A stretch of DNA of 64,000 nt from Cephalotrichum gorgonifer. Lineage: Eukaryota; Ascomycota; Sordariomycetes; Microascales; Microascaceae. The notes under the pieces were generated by a model. It made no database searches. It was not told the origin of the DNA and saw only the letters and a list, made by a program, of their open reading frames with translations. Numbering within the stretch: position 1 is the stretch's first letter; each line of letters starts with the position of its first letter. Of the stretch, positions 21,799-32,807 are shown in pieces. The position numbers and the translations under genes were made by a program. Location: positions 3,910,337 to 3,974,336 of the forward strand of contig ONZQ02000001.1 in the NCBI GenBank assembly GCA_900312665.1, given 5' to 3'.

Positions 21799-24454
21799 GG
21801 CGACGGGGGGGCGGGGGGGGGGCGTGTTGTATATAAACTTGGATCATGTACAAGGAATAATATATAGCATAGTATAGTATGTAGGGGGGCGTGCGCGCGT
21901 GGGCGGTGTCTTTTTTCTTCTTCTTTCCTTTTTCTTTTCTCTTTTTAGGAAGGAGAGAGAGACAGAAAGGTATGTGTTGTGCTCTAAATGGCCCGGTTTG
22001 GGACAACTGGGACAACTGGGGAAAAAAGACTGGTCAGGAAGTTCCGCCGTCCTACATTGGGGAACTGCAGCGTTGAGTTGTCCCGATACGTACAGAGTAC
22101 GGCTCGATCAGCTGTACTGTGTTGCTGTCTGCAACGGGTAGGCGGCTTCGCGAAGGGCGCTGCGGGTGGTAAATTGGGGAGGAGGAGGTGGAGACCAGTA
22201 TCAGAGCCGAGCAGGTGAGGGATCTGGGCGTGAGTTCGAGACGAGTTCGGAAGTCGGATTCGGATTAGACGGTGAGAGGTGCATTCCGTGGCCGTGGCCG
22301 TGGTCGTGGTTGAGTTCGTGTTCGTGCGTCGTGCGTGCGTCGTAGTAGTTGAGAGGAGAGAGGGATTCTTGCTCACGGGCCGCAGAATGCGACGGGCGGA
22401 GACGTGGAACGGCGCGAGTGGAGAAAAGCGGAGGCGGGGCGCTCAGAACATCGGAGACGCAGCGCGCTGCAGAGGGAGGAGCAGACGCAGGACGCCGGTT
22501 GCGGTGGCGGCGTCGGCAGCACGGCAGTCAGCGAGCAACAGCGGCAGAGACAACATCGAACAGACACACAGACACAGCCAGCGGACAGCAAAGGCGCACG
22601 GGTCTGTCTGCCGGTAATTATCCTCTCCTGCCTGCGGAAGTCGATGGATACGGAAACCAACAACGGAATGGCAACACGATACAACACACAGAAGCAGGAC
22701 GACGAATACGTGCGTGCTCCTAAGAAAAGAGGCGACGGTGGGGAAGTGGCCTAGAAGCGGGAAGTAACTCGATGGGAAAAGAGATGGATCAGAGTAAAGT
22801 AGAGCAGACCCGTCGACGGGCGGACCGGGGCGGAAAAAAGGGCGCAACACGCAGCACGACAAACAATTGAACGAACGCACGAGATGCAGATATGATGCAC
22901 CCACCCTGTACGACCGTGTGAGGTTCTCGCTGACGTGTAAGGCTGATTGATGGCGGCGATTGGATCGAGGGTCTGGTTAAATTTGATAAAGTCGGTCGGT
23001 CTCTGGAAAGAAGAGAGATAGACGACCGAGGTGTGTGTGAAAAGGGGGAGAGGGAAAGAGAGACCGAGAGAGAGAAGAGGGGGAAATCGAGGGCGTTTGG
23101 CTGGACGTACTCCGTAAGCTGTGTGGCTTCGGTTCAACTGGATGCGAGGCGATCCTAAACGCACGACGAGCTAGCTCTCGGTTTGGTTCGTTATGTATAG
23201 CAAATAAGAATACATACCCCCAATATCGCCTATTCGCCTGTCAACGGTCTTGTTCTTGTTCCTTGTTCCTTGTTTCTCCTTTCCTGCACTGCACCTCCCC
23301 CCTCAAAAAGGTTTGGTACAAGTTACCAGGCCGGGCAGCGTGGCAGACAGGGAGAGGCTGGCCAGAAAAGAAAAAAGAAAATGAGGGGTTATAATAATAA
23401 TAATAAATCGTCCCTCCGGACTCGTTGATTTTTCGATTCTTCGATATTACGGGGCATATATTCCTTCTCGACGGCTTCCAATTGGGCCTTTTCTTCCAAT
23501 TGAGAGGCATCCATCCCCGCCTCGATTGATTTGTCGGAAATGCTCTGTACAAGTATACCCGTACCATCATCACCCGGTCTCTTCCAATGAGATCGAGCAG
23601 ACGAGTCGAATCAAAAAGTGCTGGCTTATATCATATTACCTTGGTTACAGGTAGGAAGCTAATCACGATCTCTTCTGCCCTCTCTTGGAGGAGAGGACAT
23701 ATATCCCGCCCCCTCTCCCCCTTTCTCTCTTGATTCGTCCTTGGTCGAAAAAAAGACTCTGTTTCGGACTAAAACCCAGTCGTCTCCCTGTCGAGGTTGG
23801 GATGATGCAGACCCGGATGCACGACCTCGTGGCTGCCGCTAAAAGGTCAGTTTTCCCCAACCAGCGTTCCAACCCCGTCGCTTGTCACTTGTCACTTGCC
23901 AATCAATGGTAATGGTCCCATTTCTTCTGCAGCCTCCGGTTCTCCTTCTTCGACGGCGACAGTGCGCCGTCTTCCACCCCATCCCACTCTGGGGGAAAAA
24001 AAAGCAACCGGATAATGGTGGCTTTTGCTTTTGCCGACTGGCGTTGTTCGTCTCAAGTATACCTACCTGTACTTGCATTGGTTGCGATAACTACATGTAC
24101 TCGTGGGTGTAAGTGATATCACAAGTACTTGGTGATACAGCAAACCATTTTTGTGGCAAGCTCATCACGTGGCGCCAACATCCTGCATGGTGGGATACTT
24201 ATCACATCGCCAACCTAGATCTAAGAAGTGATGCCATCCCTTTTCACTTGTTAGGAAACAACTTCCCTAAAACCCGAATGTGTATATGCAACCCCCTTCA
24301 CGAGGCCGCTCAAGGCGCCCCCCCCCCCCTTCCCCGGCCTGAAAGACAGGGTAGAGAGGGCGGCACATCGCAGATGCCAAGTATCATAGCTTCATACAGT
24401 TGTGTTTCATACCGTCATAACTTTACACATCTCCATGACTATCCTTCCATCCAA
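21799..24454. other. Long intergenic region with low-complexity tracts
   Basis: This 2.66-kb region lies upstream of the 455-aa gene and downstream of the DNA-ligase gene, both on the minus strand. It holds purine/pyrimidine-skewed stretches, a GTGGCC/GTTCGTG hexamer-like tract (about 22286-22350), GA-rich runs near 23040-23090 and a C-run near 24320. No gene is supported. Confidence 0.45.
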
Positions 24455-27400
24455 CTAGACCAGCCCAACGAACCACCTCCTAAAAGGATCAAAGCCCTCG
24501 AGCCCCTGCCCCCCCTCCTCCACATCCCTCACGCTCTCTAAAACCCTCCAGTCGTAAATCTCAATGTACTCCCTCCCCCGCTTAGTCTTGAGAGGCCTCC
24601 CCTCGATCCCCGCCAGGAATCCCAACGTCCTCTCCCTGTCATCCATATCCACGAGACAGATCTTCCACGTGTCGGGCCTGTCCACGTTCTCGGGGTCCCA
24701 GGAGACGTGGTCGGTGATGTATGAGTTGATTCCGTGCCGCGGGAGCATCGTCTTGGTTATGTCGTTTCGTGCCGCGATGGAGGGGGATAAGAGGATAGGC
24801 CGGTTGTGGAGTTGACAGTTCGAGCCTGCGATGGGACACAAGCTTGCCGTCGCTAGTGGGGACTGTGGAGGAACTTGATCCAGCCTTGGACTGGGGGTGG
24901 TGGTTGTTGGTGGTGATTGGATCACGCGTGCGCTTGGCGCTTTGAAGGACCGTGGACTGGATAGCTGCGACTTCGATTGGCTTGTGGCCATAGAAGTGCA
25001 GTCAGCCGTAGAACACTGCGATGCTCCATTACTCACCTCGGCGAGTGGTTCTCGCCGAGACTGAGGATGTTGCGACCGGTTTGATGGGGTAGTGGCGTCT
25101 TGGCATCCAAGAGATGGTCCTTTGCGTTTTCTACCAGGAGAGCTGCGGCACGAGTTCTCTCCGTCTTCGTCGTCGCATTTCCGTTTCTTCAAATGGTGAC
25201 ATTTGCCGCCCCGACTGGTATCCGGAGCCTGCTGAGAGCTCGGCGGCCCCACTGGTAGCGACGTTGGAGGCGTCGACATCGGTGCAGATCTGTAGGATAC
25301 CTGACTCGACCCCTTCCGGCTGCCGGCACTAGACGGAACCACCGACAGCGGCCTCTCCGAATTGGCCCTACCGGGCCTCGGTGATGGCGTGGGCGCAGTC
25401 GAGGCCGTCTGCTGCGTGACGCGGTCAACAGCAATCCCCCTCGGGTCCGCCCCCTCCAAGGCCGCAAGCCACCCGAGAAGCTCCTGGCTATCTCTATCCT
25501 CCCAGGGCTTCTCCATCGTGGCCTTCGCGGCCAGCTCCTGGAGCTCGGGAAACGTCATTGCGCTCCTGTAGTCGCGGTCAAAGTGGACCTTGCTGACGGC
25601 GGGGAACCGCGGCGTATAAAAGTCCACGTTGCCCTCCTTGTCGAATGAGAAGCAGCGGATATCGAAGACCAGGGGCCGTGTGAAGATGATCGAGGGGCAC
25701 TTGCCTTGGGCAAGGCCAGTTGGGATGGTCAGCTTTAGCGTATGGTTGTCTCTCGCGGAGACTGCAAATGGTTGGCTGTGCGTGACTACAGTCTTGAGCA
25801 TCGTCTCGTTTAGCTCCACAACCGCGACGACGGTGAACTCGGGAACAACCCCTGCGGCATACAGTTCGCCTTTACTTGTCGCGCATGCTATGTAGAAATG
25901 CGTCCACTCTAGGCCAGGAATTTGGTAGCACTTGGCTTTGCTCGGATCATATCGGGCTCCCACGACTGCAAAGTCACCGACGTCACCAAAGTTCCCAATG
26001 TACTCCTTCTTGAGCTTGATCGGGCTGCCGCAGAAGTCCCCGGGCCTGTCAAGATTGATGAACGGGTCATCCGGCTTGAGAACCAGCCCCTCCTCTCGCG
26101 CAAGTATCGCCTTCGCAAACAGGTTTCGTAGGTCGGATGCCGCCCGGTGGGTACCAAGGTCGATAACATGCCGGTCAACAATCTCGGCATGTCCTTGTCG
26201 AGTCACGATCGTACGTTTTAGCCGCTCAAACCTCTCTGAGTGTCGGACACCGAGCAGGGACTCGTCGTCCACAAGAAGGACGTCGTAGTAGATAATCATA
26301 AGGTGTTCATAGGCCCGGGGACTAAGTCGACATGTCAACACTGGTCCGCCCTCGAGACGATCTTGTATGGCTTGCGCCCCCACTTACGGCGAGTCCATTT
26401 CGCTATTCATATATCTCCCCGATCTAGTGACGTGATTTCGTATCTTGTGGAAGGGAAGAACTTTGCGTTCCTATGTCGATACATGTCAGCCTCGAATCCT
26501 CGGCACGGGACTGTTTCGGACTCAGGCTCAACACACATAGTCGCTGTATACTACCAGTTCGCCCTCTAGAATGCACCCTTTCGTGATCTTGCAAGTTGAC
26601 TGACCAATGTCTAGCGATTCGCGAATGGTCCTAAAAGTAGACCGTGAGAATCACCAAACCTGCCCAAGTGTGCTTGGGCGGTGCTACTCACCTGTGGAGC
26701 CGAGACCTGTCCGCGGTGCTATCCTTACCACTCTTGGAGAAGATCTGAATGCAGTTCCGGCCCAGGCTGAGGTCAACATGGACCTGGCAATACTCCCCGT
26801 CGATTTTCTTCTCCACGCTCATGCGGCCGTGTCCTATGTCTAGGCAGTGCTTGATACTCCGGCCCTTTCTCCAAAACGGCCTCCCAACCTTGGTGCCCAA
26901 GGTGGGCTTCAAGTGCTGGAGGATAGCCCTCCTGCTGAGGCCTTGAACCGCGCCGACTTGCTCACTTGATTTAGAAGCCCTCTCGAGGAGAGCCACTGCA
27001 GGGCAGAAGTGGTCCAAGACCTTCATGATGCAAGGCAGCACGGGGTGGTAACTTTGGAGAACCACGGCTTCGTCAATCTCAATCGGACGGAAGTCCTTTA
27101 GAACGAGGCGGGTGAACCACTTGGCCTCAAGTGGCGTGAGACGCATGTAGACTGACTCCAAGCCGTTACGATGCGAATCTGATATTGTCCCTCCGGCTGA
27201 GCGAACTGCAGGTGAGCTGAATGCAATGGCAGCAGCAACGGCGTTGAGGAGGTTATCGATCTCTAGGATCGTGACATGGTGGGTGGGATTCGGCTGGGCA
27301 GGGATTAGCACCTAGACGAGAGAGACAGTCCACTGGATCCCTCAGGTGAGCGTTGGAAAGCTCCCTAGGGCGCATTCATAAGCATGACCCGGGTCTATCT

Positions 27401-27751
27401 ACGCACCGTAACTTTGAGGATTGCAAAGATACAGTCGGCGAGATCTACACCCGACCCCGGCACTCTATACCTATGCAGCTCGCTGATTCGGCTCGCCCCG
27501 AGGCGCTGAGAGCGCGCAAATATCTTTTCTAGGCGGTGTGCCTGGATAGCGTAGACGCGGTCCGTACGCCTGGCCGGTAGAAGTGTAGACAAAAGAGCGG
27601 CACCATTGTGGGAGTCGAGCGATTCGATCACCTGGCGGTGGTGATGGAACCACCGACGGATGGTCTCGCAGGTTAGCGCGTGCTTTCCTGCGATACATTG
27701 GTTATAGAGAGCCTCAAGGAGGTCGCAGATATAAGAGAATGGTAGAGCCAT
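24455..27751 (-). CDS. ATP-dependent DNA ligase paralogue with extended C-terminus
   Basis: Exons 27751-27407, 27311-26692, 26630-26537, 26470-26388 and 26321-24455 give 1002 aa. The introns are 99, 61, 66, 66 and 66-67 bp class. An N-terminal helical domain (about 1-270) is followed by the nucleotidyltransferase: motif I EKKIDGEY (adenylated Lys about 284), motif III region YYDVLLVDD, motif IV EEGLVLK and motif V PIKLKKEYIG. The OB-fold part ends with PRFPAVSKVHFDRDYRS, equivalent to motif Va/VI. A ~230-residue Ser/Pro-rich linker then leads to a C-terminal block (ILLSPSIAARNDITKTML, hydrophobic core, EYIEIYDWRVLESV). The layout resembles ligase IV, but the C-terminus is not an obvious tandem BRCT. 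The role is probably DNA end joining or repair; substrate and partner are unknown. Confidence 0.86.
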
Positions 27752-28200
27752 TTCCTGCAGAAATGTGATGATGAAGATGAAGAGTGTGAGTAGTGTCTCC
27801 GCACGACTGCGCGCGAGGAGAGTGGAGGCCTAGAGAGTATAAAGACATGATAGTGTCAAAGAACTGGAGCGGCAGAATGCGCTAGCATAGGTTAGGTTGG
27901 TAGTGTAAGGCAGATGCACCGGTAGGCAATGGCCAGAAGTGGAACAAGAGGCAGAATGTTCAGGTTGCAGCCTTGGAAGGCACAGGTTTTGGGAAGGAAT
28001 AAGTGAGTGGAGAAGTCACTCTCCAAAATGCATCATGGTGTCTATACAGGTAAACTCTGTGATCTTAGCTCATATGGGTTGTGCCAAGATTGGGCTGAAC
28101 TTGTGTGAAGTAGTACCAGTCGAATGCACCCCAGAATTAACACCACCCATGAATCCTGACGTGGCTAAGGGCATCCTCTGACACGAACTTGACGCGTGTG

Positions 28201-28208
28201 TCACGTGA
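28201..28208. promoter_or_regulatory. TCACGTGA E-box palindrome
   Basis: A perfect 8-bp palindrome, followed by C, matches the bHLH (Cbf1/centromere-factor-type) recognition core. It lies 450 bp upstream of the ligase start and about 1.9 kb from the other gene. One isolated copy gives only weak support for function. Confidence 0.3.
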
Positions 28209-28581
28209 CTTAAAGTAGCTAAGACATGAGCCATGACAGACATTTAGAGAGCTCTGATTGGATCTCAATGTTCAAGTATAGGTAATAGCGGAGATTGCCT
28301 ACCTAATATTGACTTGTTTTATTATGTTCGGCGCCCCCGGCATTCCCTTCCAAGATGTTTCCATTCCAGGGTGTAAAGAGTACCTGGACCTGGCGCGGAT
28401 CCGCTTTAACCCGTCGGTTCCTGTGGCTTAAGTGGGGCGGCGTTGACCAAAAGAAGCTAGGCAAGAGTCCGTCGTCGGTTCTACCTAGCTCCTATGAGCA
28501 AGCCCCTTTTCTCCTATGATTGCGAATTTATGCAGAATGGGGGCCTGGTTCGCAGTCATTACTACGGAATCGTGTTTTCAA

Positions 28582-29117
28582 ATACTCGTATGTCCTCGTA
28601 GAGGCCAAGTATTATTATCTGTATCCATAATACTTGTACCGGGGTAGGACGGCTATTAATACCGACGCCAACTGCCTGAGTCCCCTCCCTGGTGCAGTAG
28701 GGCCGTTTATCGAAGCTCCGAGATGAAGCCATTCCCGATTTTACCCAGCTTACAAGTTATTTCAGCTTGCCTGGATGTGTGCAATGTACTTGTACTTATG
28801 CCTGTACTACTCATACCATGTATGTATGTGCGTGGAGCCGTTTCAGCATGATAGCGGGACTCTTGGAGGCACAAAACATCTCGTTGTTGGAGCAACTGAG
28901 ATCCGCAGAAACCGCGATGCGAATGATGATCTCGTGCGAAATCGGATATACAGGTACTCGTAGAGGAGGATATGCAGTTTTGCGGAGAAGTAGGATCATG
29001 CGACGTCGATGTCATTTGATATGGCAAGTACAAGTAGACTTGTCGAGTCATTCAATTGCCTCAACGAGTATGGAGTACTCGTAAGCCCTCTTCCTGCCCT
29101 TGTATCTATTTACTTGT
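28582..29117. repeat. Cluster of dispersed TACTTGTAC / TACTCGTA words
   Basis: Within about 540 bp the following occur: ATACTCGTATG (28582), ATACTTGTACC (28630), ATGTACTTGTACTTATG (28784), GGTACTCGTAG (28953), CAAGTACAAGTAG (29025), GAGTACTCGTAAG (29073) and TTACTTGTAA (29109). They appear in both orientations. Copies also appear in other spacers (11667, 24096, 39008, 39706, 39901, 47001) and hardly in coding exons. Their nature is unknown; they may be short dispersed repeat units or factor sites. Confidence 0.5.
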
Positions 29118-30124
29118 AATTGCCCCAGGACCCCGAGTCCCATAAAGACTGCTCCCCCCCGTGTCTCGTACTACAATTACTATCCCTGATGGTCTTGCTC
29201 GTAATATCCGTAGCCCCGTAAACCTTCGTCCTTCATCTAAGACCGCACCCACCTGCCACGAGAACCCGAAAAGCACTATTGAGACAACAAGGCCGACCAA
29301 CGTTAACATTCCCGAATCCAGGCCTGCGGGCAACAGAATACAGATATCGAATCAGATATTCGAAAAGCAAGAGCGCTCTGTCGAACCACAGCTATCTCAG
29401 CGGCAACAGCTGCCTCGCACCTTCCCAATCTCGCTGCTGCCGGCTGTGCCTGCACTGGGTGTGCTGAATTGAATTGGTTGCGCCTTCCCACACTCCCTCC
29501 TTACTACTCGCTGTTATTACCCCTGACCAGCCCACTGGACCCCGGCCGCCACGACACCACCCAATTCCATGTCAAGCAAACGCACGCCAGACCCCAGTAT
29601 TACCCCGTAATACGACTACGCCGCCCAATTGAGATTGGGTGAGTGGCACCCAAGATTGCTGGACCTCACCAAATCCCTGGATATACTAGTCTCCTTCTCT
29701 CCTGTCCTGCCGCTCCCCCGCGAGTATCGAGTCGACACTGGTTGACCGCCAAACAACCCCCCAAAATAATGAGCATGAAGTGAATCTTCACAAAACAAAA
29801 CAAAAATACGCCACCACTTCCTCTTACCCCCCACTCGTTTCTCTTCCCCTTATGACTATTTTCTCCCGCGTCTGCACCACTGCCTTCCTTCATGATCAGA
29901 AGAACCTCATAAAGACACACAAGGCTCTCGTCGCCGCCAGAAAGACGAGCCACTCATTTGCTACTTGGAGACACCGACTCAGGCGGACCAGGAGTCCTCC
30001 GTCCACTCTTTTCGCTACAATCCGACGTAGGAGGAGCCGCCCCTTCGCCGCCGACTGCCGATCGCTCCAACAGCTTTCCGAAGAGCAGCTCGAGCTCTAC
30101 AGCCGCACCGGCTCGCTAGAGAAC

Positions 30125-32059
30125 ATGGTCACCGAGCGACCGCCTTCCGCCGGCCGCGGACACAGGGACCCACTGCGAGACAACAATGTCCATAATGAAG
30201 GATGGGGGATTGGGAGCGAGGCAATGAAGACGACCAACAGGATGGGTAAACAAAGGGATAACGGGAGCACCACCGCAATGCCCAATGACCCGTCGACAAA
30301 TAACTCGCCCTCGTCAATTGACGCCAGAGCCGAGGAGATGGCACCCCCGCCGACCCCAGCCGAGAACCTCGTACGGACCCGATCCACGCGATCGACGTCT
30401 TCCGCGTCACGAAACACCAATCGCCTGTCAATCACCCTCCCCATAGCCCTCCCGACCTCCGACCCATCCCGCCCCGTCCCCAGCTCCGCCTCGTCAACCT
30501 TAGGCCCTTCACTTCCGGGGACCCCTGCCCGGCAGCTCCCTTCCACCCCCGCCGACGCGAACGAAATGATCATCGCCATAGCGGCGCAGGAGCGGCGCGT
30601 AATGGAGCTGCGTGAGGAGCTGAGTCGCGCCGAGAGCGACCTGAAGAGGGTGAAGCGCGAGTGGACCATGCATGAGGCGTACCGGAAGTCAAACGACCGG
30701 AACCTCAGTGAGCAGCACCGACAGGCAAGGCCTACTACTGCAATGCAGCCGCAGCCGGAGGTGTGGCCCAGCACGCCTAGGGACGACGACCTCGCCGTGA
30801 AGCGGAGCGTCGAGCTCGACAGGCGGAGGCTGCTACTGCTGCAGACTCAGAACCAGGCGACACCTAAGGACGAGCGGAAGCGCGTCTTCCAGGGTCGCCA
30901 CACCCGCACACTCTCCCTCCTCTCTCCCACGAAATCGGAGGACAATCCCTTCTCCGCGCACGAAGATAGGGGCGTCCCGGCCTCCAGCCTCGCTGCCGCT
31001 TCGGACAGCCTTGACCGCCCAACTCCCGTCGTCCGTCGGCAGGCTGCCCTCAACAAGCGGGCCACCTGGCAGCCACAGGGGGGCTCTTCGCACGGCCATA
31101 GCAGCAGCATGAGCATGAGCATGAATGCCCAGGCCATGGCCAACGGCGGCAACCCCATGTCCCAGATCGTCGAGGACTTTAAGCTGGGATTCAAGACCTT
31201 CTATGAGGACATTCGGCAAATCACAGTCGGTGACGAGCCCCTTGGAAGCGCCGTCCCCGGACGCCCCACTGCCGCGGGGGACCTGGCTACCCGGCGGGGC
31301 TCCAAATCATCCTACGCCGACGACCAAGAGACCATCCGCCCCTCCAGTCACGTAGCCAGGCCTAAGCTCGAGGCGGCATTTGAGTACCCAGACACCGAAA
31401 CACCCTCGAAGACAACCAAGTCGAGGCCGGGGGATAGTAGTGTCGCTGCCGCGGGCCAGAGGGAGAGGAACGCGAGGACGAGAAACAAGCACTTCTCGTG
31501 GACGCCGCTCTCGTTTGAGAATATTGATGGAGATGCGTGGCTAACGTTCGACTCGCCCGCCTCAACAGGGAAGTCGACGCGGTGGAGCGGGTCGACGATG
31601 AATGAGGAGGAGGAGGAGGAACGCAAGACGCAGGAGGTTGAGTCACCTCTGTAAGGAGCCCCCCCAACGCCCAACCCACCCCACCCGCCCCCTTCAGTCT
31701 CACTCCTTCATACACTTTGTTTTGTAACAAAAGGGCATTCATACCTTCCTAATTGTACTCCAATATATCCATGGCATCAGCTAACAGCTACTCTCAGTGC
31801 CAAGAAAGTCGCCGCCGCGTCTCCCGTGGCCGGGCCTCTGAGCCCTCAGCGTCTAGAGGAGTTTACCGCGACGGTCGTGAGCTCGCTGTCGCCTAGCAAC
31901 CTCAAGCGCACGGCATCGGAGTATGTGACGCAGTGGGAGCAGAGCCTCGCCATGTCGGCGACGGAAGCGAGGGAGCAGCAGCCTGCCAAGGGTCGGGCCG
32001 GAGACGACAAGCCGGAAGCTGTGGCCCAGGGGATGGAGAACGCGTCGCTCTTGGTGTAG
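30125..32059 (+). CDS. DUF4048-like coiled-coil protein
   Basis: Exons 30125-31650 and 31798-32059 (intron 147 bp) give 595 aa. An upstream in-frame ATG at 29852 would give 686 aa, but that extension looks like translated leader. After a Ser/Thr/Pro-rich start comes a coiled coil at about residues 140-180 (IIAIAAQERRVMELREELSR). Then come the blocks KRSVELDRRRLLLLQTQNQA and RVFQGRHTRTLSLLSPTK, which I associate with the fungal DUF4048 family (moderate certainty). Further blocks are MSQIVEDFKLGFKTFYEDIR and HFSWTPLSFENIDGDAWLTF. The second exon adds a helical segment (EEFTATVVSSLSP). The annotated stop TAG at 32057-32059 is suspicious: the same frame continues for 26 codons and encodes a hydrophobic helix plus basic tail. 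Function is unknown. Confidence 0.78.
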
Positions 32060-32140
32060 CTCGCCGGGAGGATGTTTCTGGGGTTCACTGTTGTCGGGGG
32101 CACGCTCATCTTGGTGGGTAGGCTGCATAGGAGGAGGTGA
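32060..32140 (+). other. In-frame extension after TAG encoding a candidate tail anchor
   Basis: Directly after the TAG of the DUF4048-like gene the frame stays open for 26 codons to a TGA at 32138-32140. It encodes LAGRMFLGFTVVGGTLILVG followed by RLHRRR. A hydrophobic helix of about 16-18 residues flanked by a basic cap is a typical C-terminal membrane anchor and is unlikely to arise by chance in a 3' UTR. Possible explanations are a sequencing or allelic nonsense change (for example GAG to TAG), or programmed readthrough. Confidence 0.6.
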
Positions 32141-32807
32141 GGAGGAGGGCGAGTTCTTTTGTCGTCCTTCGGTGATCCTCCCTCCGTGGTAAAAGTGTGG
32201 TTTTTGAGAGAGTGGGTTGGGCGAGGTCTTTTTTTGTATACGGATGATATAAGATAATGAATGATAGTAATGACATCTATGACATCTTGCTCTCCCTATT
32301 CCATCTCGATGACATAAAGGCTGGCAGAAGTGGCGTCAACGCAAGTTTGGTTTCAAACCAAGCCTCATCTCCAGACCGAACCCTGGGGTTTCGCTATCCT
32401 GTGAAGATATAGTAGGACGGATACCGAAGGGAACATAGACACTAGTCGTTTGAGGCGCGCGAACGTGATGGTCATCTTCCTCCTTCGCCTCTAGACCGAA
32501 GCTGTCTCATCATCCAAGGAGGTGGCCGCCAATTAACTACCATGCATTGTACTTCATTCTCCCCTCCCGGAATATGAAAATGTTAAAGAATGAAAACCTC
32601 TATTGCCTCCCCTTGGCCATTAAGTACAACCAATATGTATGGTATTACACAAATATGCAACAAAAGCCTTCCTCTGCAATCCCCCCTTCCACCCTCCCTT
32701 TTCCTTCCCCCCCGGTGTGGCCCTCCCAAGAAATGCGCGCCTAACCCAAAAAGTCTTTAAAAAAAGCTTTATACACGACAAAAAAGTCGCACACCCCTCC
32801 CTAGGTA
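32141..32807. other. Convergent 3' intergenic region
   Basis: This 667-bp region lies between the DUF4048-like gene (+) and the formin gene (-). It is AT-richer than its surroundings, with C-rich tracts near 32690-32720. No gene is seen. Confidence 0.5.

Larger units (their letters stand above)
27752..30124. other. Divergent intergenic region with repeated TACTTGTAC-type words
   Basis: This 2.4-kb space lies between the ligase (-) and the DUF4048-like gene (+). It contains a perfect TCACGTGA at 28201 and, at about 28580-29120, a cluster of TACTTGTAC/TACTCGTA words. The region 29852-30124 is open in frame with the downstream gene and may be 5' UTR or additional N-terminus. Confidence 0.5.

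Noticed and set aside
22279..22904. Arg/Gly/Thr-rich frames on both strands
   Set aside because: They reflect hexamer-like low-complexity DNA and lack recognisable motifs or splice context.
24455..26383. A 642-residue ligase fragment taken as the whole gene
   Set aside because: It lacks the adenylation Lys motif. Four upstream exons supply the N-terminal domain and motif I with clean splice junctions.
29780..30124. N-terminal extension of the DUF4048-like protein
   Set aside because: The frame is open but begins at GTG; the first ATG is at 29852 and the residues look like translated pyrimidine-rich leader. It is kept as an alternative start, not as coding.
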